From Lunularia cruciata (lineage: Eukaryota > Streptophyta > Marchantiopsida > Lunulariales > Lunulariaceae): a stretch of DNA of 64,000 bases. Where the stretch lies: positions 49,763,493-49,827,492 of the forward strand of contig OX419759.1 of NCBI GenBank assembly GCA_948567375.1. Reading direction: 5' to 3'. The notes beneath the pieces are model-generated. The model worked only from the letters and a program-made list of their open reading frames with translations. It searched no databases and was not told where the DNA came from. Every line of letters begins with the position of its first letter. The first letter of the stretch is position 1. Position numbers and translations under genes: made by a program. Of the stretch, positions 10,090 to 21,443 are shown piece by piece.

Positions 10090-11705
10090 ATGAGGAAACT
10101 TCCAGTTTTCTTTGGCAAGGATGGAGAAGATATAGAGGCCTTTGTGAGAGACTTCAAGAGAGCTTGCATAGGAAACAATGAGAAGAGGAAGAATGAGTGG
10201 GCCTCATTATTACTAGATTTCTTTGATGATGTAGCACTTACATGGTATGAGTTAGAATACCAAAAGAGAGAGAGGAGAGATGTGGAAAAAGAGTCTTGGG
10301 AGAGGTTGACTTCAGTACTCATTGAGAACTTTCTTCTTGATGAGAGTTATGAGAGATTGATGAGTGAGGTAACCTGTCTCAGACAAAGAGATGGAAAGAA
10401 AGTGAGAGTCTATGTGGAAAGAGTGGAAAAGTTAGAGTCTAGATTTTGCATAGTGTTGAGGAAGGATGGAGATGATGTGGAGACTACTATGATTTTCATA
10501 GGGGCCATGCTCACCAAGAATTTTGTGGGAGGGTTGAGACCACAAATTATAAGCAAGGTGAGATATAAGAAACCTTCTTCCAAGGTTGAAGTTATCAAGA
10601 TCGCAATTTGTGTGGAGGAGAGTTTAGAAGGGGATGAGAGTGATTTGGTGGTGAAGGATTTGTGCATCCTCCTCAAGGCTACTATTATGGTGGAACTTCT
10701 AATACTTTGGTGGCAAGGATTGCACCACAAGTAGAAGTTGCTCCAATTCTTGCACCTCCACCAAATGATCCACTTCAAACCATCATAGAACAACTTGCAG
10801 ATCTCAAAATCAATGTGGTACAACTATGGGAGAAGAGAGAGGTAGATCAGAATGTACGGAGAGAGCCTAGGAGTTATGGAAACTATCCATATAGAGGAGG
10901 TCAACCAGCCAACAATTTCAATGATAGAAATTGTTTTGGTTGTGGAGGAAGAGGCCATATCCAAAGGAATTGCCCAAATTCCACTTACCATGGAGGAAAG
11001 AGTTATGAAGGAGCCAGTAGAGGGAAAGAGGGAGGTAGTGAAACACAAGCAGCTCCTAATCTAAACAAAGGTAAGGGGATAGCATCCATAGATGTGGTGG
11101 AGAGCAAGTATGAGAAGGGAGAGTGCTCAAAATCCAAGGATCTTAATTTGGAGCTTTTGGCACAAGAGAAGAAGAGAGCTCGTTTTGCAGAGGATGTTCA
11201 CTCTTCTCAAGGATTTACTCCAAGCAAGGATACTCCTATGTCTACTAGGAGCACTCGCACCTCAACACCCTCAACAAAAAAGACTCCAATGAAGAAGTTG
11301 GGGATGGAGGATTTCTTGATTTCAAAGCAACAATGGAACTACAATGTGTTGGAGGATGTTGGTAGTCACAAGGCTAGCATCACAATGGGCCAATTGATTG
11401 CTTTGAACCCTACCTTGAGAAAGGAGCTTAGAGGTGGTTTTAGTTCTACAAGGAGCAAGAGGAAGAAGAAGGCAAAAGCTCTTGTATCAATGGGGGTGGT
11501 GGATGCCAAGCCAACACCATGGGAGGCTTGTGAATATGCCTCTAAAATTGATGTGAGAGTGAATGGTCACAACATCAAGGATGCACTTGTTGATGGAGGA
11601 TCAACAGTGAATGCCATGTCAAAAAGGTTGATAAAGAAGTTGGGTATGATACCCTCAAGACCTTCAATATTTGTGGTGAGCATGGCAAACAAGCAACAAG
11701 TTTAG
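10090..11705 (+). pseudogene. Gypsy-A copy 3 gag and aspartic protease, frameshifted
   Basis: Gag starts at ATG 10090 (MRKLPVFFGKDGED) and has the typical helical capsid region (EAFVRDFKRACIG, ALTWYELEYQ). A 1-bp deletion near 10656, seen against copy 2, moves the frame, and gag continues from 10662 as HPPQGYYYGGTSN. A zinc knuckle CFGCGGRGHIQRNC (CX2CX4HX4C) lies near 10935-10976, followed by a long basic linker. The protease follows: ALVDGGSTVNAMS carries the DGG/S active-site variant common in plant gypsy proteases. The frame stops at 11703-11705 within the protease. Confidence 0.85.
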
Positions 11706-14290
11706 CTAATATGGATAATGGATAAAGTGGTAGTTTCAGTTATGGGAGTTCAAAACCTCATGACTTTCTAAGTCTTGAAAGATTCAAGCTATGACTTACT
11801 TCTTGGGAGGCCATGGTTGAGAGCAGCACACACAACTGATCAATGGTACAAAGGGTACTTGTGGATTGGGCCATCAAACCATAGAGTCATAGTTCCTGTG
11901 ATTAACACCACCAACACTTCACATTCAGATACACCATCTTTTGATTATTGGGAATCAGATTTTGAAGAAGGAGCTTCAAGTGTGGATACAAGCATGGAAG
12001 AGTAGACTTCCACGAAGGAGGATGAATCTCAATCTTATTCAGATGTGTATCCTTTGTGTGCTATGGATTTTGCACCTAAGCTAGAGGTTTTGAAGGACCC
12101 AAATATACCACCATTGACACTTGAGGAGGTAGAGAGAAGGTTAGCTACCCTCAAGTATGGCCCAAATGTTACCAAGGAAGAGAAGGTGAGATTTGAGGAG
12201 ATTTTCCACAAATTCATCCATGTTTTTGCTTTTAGTTACAAGGATTTGAAAGAAGTCACATTGGAAGAGCACAAGATAGAGGTGGAGTCACATGCAAGAC
12301 CAATCCGCAAAAAGCAACATCGCATTAGACCACCAATATCTTTAGTTGTGAAGAAGGAGATTGATAAGCTCATGGAAGTTGGATTTATCTTTGAGGTGGA
12401 GAATTCAGAATAGGTGTCTCCAATTGTCATTGTGAAAAAAAAGAATGGCAAGCTTCAGGTATATGTGGATTAGAAGAAGCTCAATGTTGTTACCAAGAAA
12501 GACTACTACCCATTGCCATTCATTGATGAGATCTTGGAGGAGGTTGCAGGTCATGAGAGGTACAGTTTTGGAGATGGTCATAGTGGATGAGACCAAGATG
12601 GGCATGATCATCCAATAGCTTATGCTAGTAGGCAGATGGTTTCAGCAAAGAAGAACTACTCTTTCATAGAGAGAGAAGGGTTGGCAGTGATCTTTGGTCT
12701 CAAGAAGTTTAGACACTACTTGATTGGAGGGAAAGCCACCATTGTCACAGATCACAAGGCTTTGAAGTACATCTTCAACAAGCCTAATGTTGAAGGGAGA
12801 TTAACAAGGTGGATGATACTCTTGTCTGAGTATGACTACACCATTGAGGATATGCCAAGAAAGAAACATGCAAATGCTGATTTGTTCTCTAGGGCCTATG
12901 ATCATGATGGAGATGAGCCAGTGGATAATTCCTTCCCAGATGAGGAACTCGTGAAAATCTCAGTCACTCAAGAGGTTCCAATGGAGTACAAGGAGATTGT
13001 GGATTTTGTGACAAGAGATAACTATCCAAAAGGGATGCATGCTAGGGAGAAGAAGGCCCTTGCAGCAAGATCTAGACCTTACACAATGGTGGAGGATATT
13101 CTTTTTCACCAAGGAGCAGATGGTCTACTTCAAAGAGCAGTGGGTAAGGAAGAGTCTATCTCACTCATAAAGGAGTTTCATGAAGGTTTAGTGTGTGGAG
13201 TGCACTTTGCAGGAAATGTGACTGCTTTCAAGATTCTAGATGCAGGTTACCATTAGAGAGGGATTTTCAAGGATTATCTTGATTATTGCAAAACTTGTCA
13301 TGTTTGTCAAGCTTTTGCTAGAAAGTCTACATCCACTCCACCACTTAGATCAATTCCATTGCTAGGACCTTTTGAGAAGTGAAGAATTGATTTTGTAGGT
13401 CCTCTCAATAGAACCCCAAGGAACAATCGGTACATTGTGGTATTTACTGATTACCTTACCAAGTGGGTTGAGGCTAGACCATTGAGGGACAAGAATGAAG
13501 ATGAAGTGGGTAGATTTCTTTATGAACGCATTATCACTAGGTTTGGATGCCCTTTGGAGTTGGTTTCTGATAGAGGAGGAGAGTTTACAGGAAGCATTAC
13601 TACAGCCATGCTATGACATTTCTCTATCACACATAGAGTAACTACATCCTATAAGCCTAATTCCAATGGCTTAGCAGAGAGAACCAATCAGACCTTGTGC
13701 ATGATGTTGGCCAAAGATGCATAAATGGAGGGGGCTAAACATCATTGGGACAAGAGGATTCATGCAGTTTTGTGGGAGTATAGGACAACCATGAAGACTT
13801 CCACCGGATATTCTCCATTCCAATTGGTGTATGATATTGAGTCTACCTTACCTATTCACTTTGATCTTCCTACCTTCCAAAGCATTCATAGGAGATTGAA
13901 GAAAGCACAAGGAGGTGATGCAGAGAAGTCAAGGAAGGATCAACTCATGGAGTTGGAAGAGGCAAGAGCAGTTGCTATGGTTTGAGTGGAGCAAGCCCAA
14001 AGGAAACAAAAGGAGAGCTATGACAAGAGGCAAGGCAAGAAGAAGGTGGAGCCTTTCAAAGAAGGTGATTGGGTAATGTTGTTTGATTCCATTCGATTCA
14101 AGAGAGTGCAAAAGAAGTTTTTGCCTAAGTACTTTGGACCTTTCATAGTGGAGAAGGTGTGGGGCAGGCAATTACACCTATGATCTCAAGGAGTTGGGAG
14201 GAAGACACTTTGATAGGATTAACCATGATAAGTTGAAGATGTACCATAGAAGATACAGAGACCTTCACTTTGAAGATAAAGTGAAAACTT
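11706..14290 (+). pseudogene. Gypsy-A copy 3 pol: RT (core deleted), RNase H, integrase
   Basis: The end of protease (LLLGRPWLRAA) is readable near 11800. RT begins with ARPIRKKQHRIRPP and SPIVIVKKKNGKLQ, then jumps at about 12565 from HERYSF to the RNase H side, so the palm with the YxDD catalytic box is missing. RNase H keeps YASRQM, TDHKALKYIF and HANADLFSRA (12630-12890). Integrase shows the HHCC zinc region, the core (RIDFVGP, LVSDRGGEF, NGLAERTNQ) and a C-terminal GPF-type module (KYFGPFIVEK), broken by at least four stops and a frameshift near 14160. Without an RT core this copy could move only with help from another element. Confidence 0.88.
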
Positions 14291-14304
14291 AGTCCGGGGG
14301 TAAA
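14291..14304 (+). other. Polypurine tract of Gypsy-A copy 3
   Basis: AGTCCGGGGGTAAA lies directly before the 3' LTR start TGTAAC, in the position used to prime second-strand synthesis. Confidence 0.65.
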
Positions 14305-14982
14305 TGTAACCCCATTTGTGCATGTGTGGTGTTGAGCTTGGTATTGCAAGAACTTAAGAGATATTATTTATATAGAGATAAAGGATGGTTCTACATTATT
14401 CATGATTAGCTAAAGTTAGTCGTAACTAAGATAGAGGAGACCTTACTTTAGAGGAAGTGAAAAAGATGAGCACCACTATTTTGGATTCTAGTGCATTGAC
14501 TTGGTATTATTCCTAGATGTTTGGCTTTGAGGAAAGAGTTGTGCTCTTGGGCCCGCAAGCCTTTTTGTTTTGGATTCTTCTATAGTCCAAGGATAGCCCA
14601 TGTGAAGGAATCCTTGACTTAGTGGTTGGGTCAAGATAAGATCACATGCTAGTGGAATATGCCCATGTGAATGGATATTCCTTTTTACTTTTTGACTTTA
14701 CTTGACTTTTAGCCTAGTAACTTGAGTTATTCCAGTAATTAGTAACTTTGGTACGTAACTATTTCACAAGTATATAAACAAGGGGTGAGGAGGTACTCAT
14801 CATCCTTTCATTTGCAACTATCTCTAGCTTATTGAGTTCTCTAGTGAGTAATGTATTGAGTCTTGGAGTGTTAGCGTTGGAGGAGTATGATGAAGTTGGG
14901 GTTCATTGCCTACTTAGTCCATGATGCGTTACCATAATAGCCATCAGAGGTTCATCTTGAGTGAGAGACAAGCCGGCTCATA
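14305..14982 (+). repeat. Gypsy-A copy 3, 3' LTR
   Basis: It runs from TGTAACCCC to CCGGCTCATA, 678 bp. It carries TATATAAACA near 14772. The downstream flank GAACAAAAAGCCG resumes the interrupted A repeat of the old methyltransferase-family copy. Confidence 0.9.
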
Positions 14983-15239
14983 GAACAAAAAGCCGAAGAG
15001 CGTCACTTGGAATCTCTTAGCTAGAGTGGGTGTGGCTTGACTGTAATCAGTGTCCAATTGTTGGCAAGTTGTTGATGATCAGATCAAGTATTGATCTGAG
15101 TTTGATTGATTTGAGTTGTAAATGATCTGATTATTGTGGCACTTTAGAGTTTATGTATGACTTATGTGTGAGTTGTGCTTCTATTGTGTATGATGTTGAC
15201 ATCAATGTATGATGTGTAGTGATGTATATATGCACAAAA
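14983..15239 (+). repeat. Old copy: A2 second part followed by B2 repeat
   Basis: 14983-15131 completes the A repeat interrupted at 7834 (GCGTCACTTGG, GGCTTGACTGTAATCAG, AATGATCTGATTA). The B segment follows at 15132-15239 (TTGTGGCACTTTAGAG ... GTATATATGCACAA). The A2/B2 junction CTGATTATTGTGGCAC is identical to that of the young copy. After 15239 the D-family pol begins, so this is the 3' end of the old element. Confidence 0.85.
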
Positions 15240-18200
15240 AATTAGCTCGTTATGATGCAATATTAGGCTTGTTATGATGGAATATTGGATGGACCATTAC
15301 AACCCTATAGTAGATTGGAGGAAGAAAGTAGTGAGAACTCACCAATGGTCAATCATTGGGTTTAAAGAAAAATCACACAAGCAAGAATTGTCTCTATATA
15401 TCATAGGTATAGCAATTGTCTGTAAGACCAATAGATGTTTCATAGGTCTTATAAGAGAAATCCAAAGTGCACAATGGATGGAAAAATTCTTGAGAAATTG
15501 AAAGATGTGGTGGATGAGTTTCAAGATGTCTTTCTTGATGATCTACCCTCAGAATCACCACCAAAAAGGAGAGTAGATCATAAAATTGATACACTCTCGA
15601 GAAAGACACCTCCTTGTAAGGCCACATATTGCCTATCACCTCATGAGTTGGAGGAGTGTAAGACTCAAATTGAGGAGATGCTGCAAAAAGGGTTCATCCA
15701 ACCTAGCATATCACCATATGGGGCTCTTATCTTGTTTGTGAAGAAGAAGGACAGTACAATACATGTGCATTAACTATTGGGGTCTCAATCAAAAAATAGT
15801 GAAGAACAAATACCCCTTACCTTTCATGGATGACTTGTTTGATCAACTCCATAGAGCAAGATACTTCACCAAATTGGACTTGCAGAATGGTTACAATGAA
15901 ATCCAAATTGCAAAGGAGAATATGTACAAAATTGCCTTTTAAACCAAGTATGGCCACTTTGAGTATCTCATAACCTTTGGCCTCATCAATGCACCTACCA
16001 CTTTCATGAGTCTACTGAATGATATATTTCATCCATACTTGGATAAGTCTATTATTGTCTTCTTGGACGACATCTTAGTATACAATAGCACAATGACGGA
16101 ACACAAAAAACATCCACAAGATGTCCTCTACATTTTAAGACAAAATTGATTTTATGCCAAAATCTCAAAGTGCAAGTTTGGCAAGTTTGAAGTAGATTAC
16201 TTGGGGCATAGAGTAAGTGCTTAGAGCATTCAAGTATTGACAGATAAAATTGTGGTCATTCAAAAATAGAATTCCCCAGAAGATCAGACTCAACTCAAGA
16301 GCTTCTTGGGGTTGATGGGATTCTATCATAGATTTGTCAAGGACTTCTCCAAGGTTGCACAACCTTTAACGTCACTACTTGGCAAGAAGAAGAAGTAGAC
16401 ATGGAGAACCACACAAGAGTTGGCCTTTCAAGAATTGAGCCACCTTGCTACATGCACCAATCTTGAAGTGGTATGACCCAAAATGTCCAATCTAGTTGGC
16501 TATAGATGCATCATGTGTAGCAATAGGAGCAATCTTACAAAAAGAGTGGCATGATGGATGGCATCCAATTGCATATTTCTCTCCAAAGTTATTACCGGTA
16601 GAGCGCAACTACCACACCATAGAATAAGAAGAGTTGGCCATCATTCTCACAACCAAGCATTAGAAGTACTATTTGGGCGAGAAGGCATTTGTAGTAGAGA
16701 CAGACTATAAACCTCTAGTCTACCTCGAGACGCATAAGGATCTATCTTGTTGCCAAATTTGGTGGGCAGAGTGGTGACAATATTCAACATGACAATCACC
16801 TACATGGAAGGTAAGAAGCAACTTTTAGATGGATTCACCAGCATGCCAATGGCAAACAACTTGGTAGCAGAAGTTAAGATCAACCCTAAATTCTAGCCTG
16901 AGATTTTGGCTTCTACAAAAACTGATCTATAGATTGTAGAAGCACAATCATCCAAAGGCGTCACTAACATCCAAGGACTCACCTTTCATGATGGTAGATT
17001 ATGGATCCCAAATGTCCCAAAATTACACACCACCATTCTAGTAGAATGTCATGATTTGGCCATTGCAAGTCATGTTAGAGTGGTCAAGACCTTGGATGCA
17101 ATCCAGCATCATTACTATTGGCCCAAGATGAGCAACAACGTGATGGACTACATGCACACTAGCCTACTTTGTCAACAAAACAAAGCTTCTAATCAAGCTC
17201 CTATAGGGCTCCTTCAAGCTCTCCCCACTCCTACCCAACGTTGGGAACAGGTGAGTATGGATCTCATATCTAAATTACCCAAGACCACCTTAGGGTTTGA
17301 TTGCATCGTGGTTTTTGTGGACCGGCTCAGAAAAATGATTCATGTATGCCCTATCACCAAGGATGTGACCGCTCAACAACTAGCTCAATTATACTTAGAT
17401 GCAGTCTTCTCTCACCATGGCTTGTCTTGAGTACTCATCACCAATAGAGGCACTCAATTCACTAGTTTGTTTTGGCAAACACTCTTGGTTTCTTCAAAAC
17501 CAAGTTGGCCATGTCCATAGCTTACCACCCACAAACAGATCGACAAATAGAGCGGGCTAATCACACTATTGAAGATATGTTACGTGGCTTCACCTTAGAA
17601 GAGCAAGAGAGGTGGGACACCCTACTCCCATTGGTGGAATTTGTTTACAACAATTCAGTGAATGCATCTACCCAGGTCACTCTGTTCTTCCTCATGTATG
17701 GTGAGCATCCCTTCACACCTTCTAGCTTGATGAAGACCCGTCCGGTGGCTACCAAGGTTGAGGTAATCAACACATTTGTTTCTAGAATCCAACAAGACAT
17801 GGAGAGCACCAAGCACAGATTATAGATTTCACAAAATCAATAGAATCAATATGCTCATGCACACTATAGGCACATGGAGTTCAATGTGGGGGATCAGGTG
17901 TGGATATTGACAACCAACCTCACATTAGTTGGACCTCGTAAGCTCAAACCTTGTTTTATTGGGCCTTTCTCAATTCTTTGTTGAGTCGGTGTTGTGGCCC
18001 ATCACCTTGAGCTACCACCACACATGAAGATCCATCTAGTGTTCCATGTTTCCCTACTATGCAGATGTGCATCCCAATCAAGCCAGTGTCATTCCACACA
18101 AGACATTCAACCTTGTCCGACACTCATTGATGGCACAGAGGAATATGAAGTGTTCTCCAAAATGCTTGCGTGGTACTCGCCATCCATGGGTGGACTATCT

Positions 18201-18323
18201 AGTACAGTGGAAATGTTACCCCCTCTATGAAGCAACCTAGGAGCTTGCTGCCAATATGACACATGCACCGATGTTGGTGCAAGCGTTTGAGCAACAATTG
18301 CACAACGAGGACATTATGTCTTA
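15240..18323 (+). pseudogene. D-family pol: chromodomain Ty3/gypsy (chromovirus), degraded
   Basis: It starts within the protease end (the RYDAILG and HYNPIVDWRKKVVR regions). RT is readable through several frames: TPPCKATYCLSPHELEE, KLDLQNGYNEIQI and the active site VFLDDILVYNS (about 16050), so the Y of YxDD is replaced by L. RNase H is badly broken. Integrase shows the HHCC region near 17040-17190, core pieces (VSMDLISKLPKT, AYHPQTDRQIERANHT) and a C-terminal module (GPRKLKPCFIGPF). The C-terminus is a chromodomain: YLVQWKCYPLYEATWE at about 18190-18240. Chromodomains in this position define chromoviruses and are thought to guide integration to chromatin marks. At least ten stops or shifts are present. 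The 5' half lies left of the nest, outside the window. Confidence 0.88.
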
Positions 18324-18337
18324 AAAGGAGGGAGGTC
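18323..18337 (+). other. Polypurine tract of the D element
   Basis: The purine run AAAAGGAGGGAGGTC lies two to three bases before the 3' LTR start at 18340. Confidence 0.65.
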
Positions 18338-18339
18338 TA

Positions 18340-19070
18340 TAATACCAAGAGCTAGCCATATGATCTAGATCTGAAAATTGGTTTGGTAACATCTGGAATG
18401 ATGTTATACATGATGGTAAAAATAGATCAATAGAAGTGTCACCAAAAGAGTACTTATACTAATAGGAAAAAAACCAAAATAGACTTGAGAACCTTAGAAC
18501 CAATAGCTAGATATATGATTTGAAGGTGAGAATTGGTTTGGTAACCACTAGAAGGATGTTACACATGATGAACTAAACAGATCAGAAAGATGTATCACCA
18601 AAAGGGACTTCTACTAATAGAGTATGAACCAAAATATGCCTAAAATCTTTGAAGGCAATTTTGAAGGTCTAAACGGATGAATTAGGCCTTTGAAAATTGC
18701 CAAACAATCCCCCAATAGAGGAATGGCTGGCCTTCCCTCCCCCTTAGTTTGTCTCGTCGAGAGCTTTCCAATGGTACCTCACCCATGTGATTCTAAGATT
18801 CCTACAAGAAGATTCCCTAAAAGATTCCCTTTGATCAAACCTTGTTTGACCAACCAGATACGACCAAGACCCACATTTCACCCATCCAAGTAAGTAATCC
18901 AAGGTGGAGCTTGCTAACATGTCACCTATCTGTGTGCCTAATCCTATGGTGGAGCTTCTTTGGAGGAGATCCTCTTTGTCTATATAATAAAGAGAAGGTG
19001 CTCCTTTGGGGCATTGGATGATTGAGTGTGAAATCTATGTTTTCTCTCTTCTCTTGTCCTTGGAGTATTA
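18340..19070 (+). repeat. D-family 3' LTR
   Basis: A 731-bp LTR beginning TAATACC and ending GTATTA, homologous to 1226-1956 (- strand) and to 59849-60348. A TATATAATAAAG box lies near 18980. The first 300 bp hold a tandem pair of about 150 bp (18340-18497 and 18498-18645), each containing GAATTGGTTTGGTAAC-like and CACCAAAAG motifs. The right flank is CAGAT; the matching left flank is outside the window. Confidence 0.85.
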
Positions 19071-20449
19071 CAGATATGTCTTTGTCCATAGAACAATATT
19101 TCCTCTCAACATTTTGCTGTTCACATTGGTGTTATCTCATATCTCCTCTAGTTGGGATATGTCTGAAAGACTTCAAGCACACAACAAAAATTTGAGTTTC
19201 CTACTATCTAGGTAATCTGATTGGGGATTTCTAGAGATTCTCAACTAAACATTTTAGCTTTCTCTTGTCTCATCTGGTCTCTTACTCTCATTGGCATTCC
19301 ATTATTGCTGACTATATAAGTGATGGAATCTACTTTCTGCCCAACACCCTCTTACAAAAACTCTTGAGTGTTTCTCACTCTAATCATAGAAATGGCTCTT
19401 GTGAGTGTAAGGATGAGTTCCTGACATGATGCTTGAAATTATTATGAACTATGCACATTAATTTTTCATAGTCCAAAGCTAACTAAAAAATTGAAATTCA
19501 CTCTACTTAGAGAAAGGTGCGTCACCACAATCTTCAAAGATGTTTTGTTAATGGAATTATTATAAATATACGTATAAGTTCAAGTTGATTGAGTGTAGAA
19601 AATCCTTACTCAATAGATTCATTTTAAGGCAATGTTAGTGCTTTTTACCAAAGATCATGTGGCTCAATGTAGTTTTGGTGGTTTAATCAATAATAGCCAT
19701 GTTTGATATAGATTATAGTGGAAGATAATACCAAATTATGGCCTTGGAATGTTTGCCAAATACCACAAAGATTGAGAACAATATAGGTATCATGACCAAC
19801 AAAAAAATTAGAGGAAATTAATATGATGTATTCTATCATATTCTAGCAATTTCAAAGTTCAAGAAATATATTGAGATGTTGAAGAAAGAAATAGAAGGGA
19901 GCTATGAATAGAAGAAAATGCCCATTGAAACTAATGAAGTGATGGGAAGAAAATTAAGAGGTCTTAAAATTAGACTGTTAAAACAATGTTTTCAAAACTT
20001 AATTTCTCCAAGATAGCAGAATTTACTTACTTTGTAATGTATTTTCTACCACACATATGATATGAGCTAAACTTGGATAAAAGCACAACATTAAGTCAAC
20101 TTAGGATGTTACTTAAACAAAATAAGTAGATTTTTCTACATCAAGTCAAGGTAACATCAAAGACCAACAAGCAAGATCATTGATAAAGCATAAAGACTGT
20201 TTGTATCTTGGTAATGTAAGATCCAAATTTTTTATGGAGAAAATGGTTCTATCCTTGAATATATAGTAGGTATTGTACTTAGTTTGCTGTGAAATTTGGA
20301 ACAAAATTTTTTAAATGCTTTTTAGAGAGAAAGTTATAAAATTTGGAAGTATCCTTAAGTATCTCAAATAAGTGCTTAATGTAAGATAAGAATGCACACT
20401 AAATTTTTTCCCTTGATGATTCCTTAGATTTTTGCTGAAATCCATGATT
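19071..20449. other. AT-rich DNA between elements, no gene seen
   Basis: No coding similarity or long open frame. A TATA-like GACTATATAAGTG occurs near 19312, which could mark an unrecognised old LTR. The sequence becomes very AT-rich after 19430. Confidence 0.5.
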
Positions 20450-20617
20450 CCTTATTTCCTACAAAGTTGTTTGACTTTTAATTGCATTCTTTGATTTTTC
20501 TTAAACACAAGATTTCTCCATGAATTCCTCAACACTTCTCTTCCAAATTCCTCACTTCTCAAGAAGTCATTTGAGCTCTTATTTCATTTTATGATTGAGC
20601 TTAAATGCATGAGTTCT
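20450..20617. repeat. Degenerate tandem repeats of about 100 bp, left half
   Basis: Units share CCTCACTTCTCAAGAAGTCA, an AATTGCATTCTTTGATT-like middle and TTAAATGCATGAGTTCT. The same array continues at 30503-30790 on the other side of the central element, and the inserted element splits one unit after GAGTTCTCTTGT. Confidence 0.65.
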
Positions 20618-20622
20618 CTTGT

Positions 20623-20728
20623 GTCGTGCGTATATACATCGCTACACAACATACATCGCTGTCAACATCATACACTATAAAAGCACAACTCACACATAAG
20701 TCATACATAGACTCTAAAGTGCCACAAT
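20623..20728 (-). repeat. B2 terminal repeat
   Basis: The outermost 106 bp at the 3' end of the element. It is identical to B1 at 21171-21276. Its outer end reads ...CGCACGAC(A) on the - strand next to the TSD. A TATAAAA sequence on the + strand (near 20677) is antisense to the element. Confidence 0.9.
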
Positions 20729-21167
20729 AATCAGATTCCTTAACACTTTCAACTCAACTCAACTCAGATCAATACTTGATCTGTCATTCTATAAACTGCC
20801 AACAACTAGGCACTGATTACAGTCAAGCCACACCCACTCAAGCATAGAGAATCCAGGTGACGCTCGCCGGCCTCTGTCCACCATAGCCAGGAACTCGAAG
20901 GCTCAACATCAGAGAAGTGAGCTCTCTAGAGCTCACTTCAAAACTATACCCCCTGGACTCGAGCTAGCCCTGAAACCCTAACGGTCCCGCTGACGGCACA
21001 CTCAACGGTGCAAAGTGACGGTGGGCCCCACCGTGAAGTCAGTACCCCAAACACAAAATCTAACCGTCAGAAAGTAGTCCTTGAGAAACAGCTATAATAA
21101 CTCTAACTACCATCACTGGAACTCCAGTGTCCGAGCATCTAGATGCGGAACTACAAATGGCGTGACA
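20729..21167 (-). repeat. A2 terminal repeat
   Basis: It starts TGTCACGCCATTTG at 21167 and ends CTGATT(A) at 20729 on the - strand, 439 bp, paired with A1 at 30054-30497. It contains two palindromes: 12-bp arms GAAGTGAGCTCT/AGAGCTCACTTC with a 2-bp centre at 20914-20939, and ACGGTGGGCCCCACCGT at 21018-21034. Confidence 0.9.
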
Positions 21168-21169
21168 GC

Positions 21170-21276
21170 TGTCGTGCGTATATACATCGCTACACAACAT
21201 ACATCGCTGTCAACATCATACACTATAAAAGCACAACTCACACATAAGTCATACATAGACTCTAAAGTGCCACAAT
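21170..21276 (-). repeat. B1 repeat, between polypurine tract and A2
   Basis: It is identical to B2 over 106 bp. It begins TTGTGGCACTTTAGAG right after the purine tract and ends CGCACGACA, two bases (GC) before A2. The old copy in the nest has the same segment at about 7436-7541, so it is a fixed part of the family. Confidence 0.9.
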
Positions 21277-21291
21277 CGCCCCCCTAGCTGG
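21277..21291 (-). other. Polypurine tract
   Basis: On the - strand the bases before B1 read AGCTAGGGGGGCGA. A purine run here would prime plus-strand DNA synthesis so that the upstream end of the cDNA would begin with B, not with A. Confidence 0.65.
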
Positions 21292-21443
21292 CGGTTAGGT
21301 CCCTCTAACTCCAGATAACCATCTACTCTAAGTATATGGTATACCCTCTAATGGGCAAAGATCAGGAGGCCGGGTGCTATGGAGCCCCATCGTTAGTCGC
21401 CTGTCTGCAATCTATACCATATAAAGAATGAACTAGCTATAGG
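21292..21443 (-). other. 3' untranslated stretch of the central element
   Basis: It lies between the PHD stop and the purine tract and is conserved in the old copy at 7268-7425. No coding signal. Confidence 0.6.

Larger units (their letters stand above)
7835..14982 (+). mobile_element. Gypsy-A copy 3: complete but degraded Ty3/gypsy element
   Basis: A 7.1-kb element with both LTRs (7835-8510 and 14305-14982), a primer-binding site, a zinc-knuckle frame, gag, protease, RT remnant, RNase H, integrase and a polypurine tract in canonical Ty3/gypsy order. The host sequence is the A repeat of the old methyltransferase-family copy; GGAT (7831-7834) and GAAC (14983-14986) match the single GGAC of the young repeat, giving a worn TSD of about 4-5 bp. 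Many stops, frameshifts and an RT deletion make it non-autonomous. Confidence 0.9.

Noticed and set aside
20623-21276. A simple tandem of two complete LTRs at the 3' end
   Set aside because: Only B, not A, is doubled there, and the old copy has the same arrangement with the same junction.
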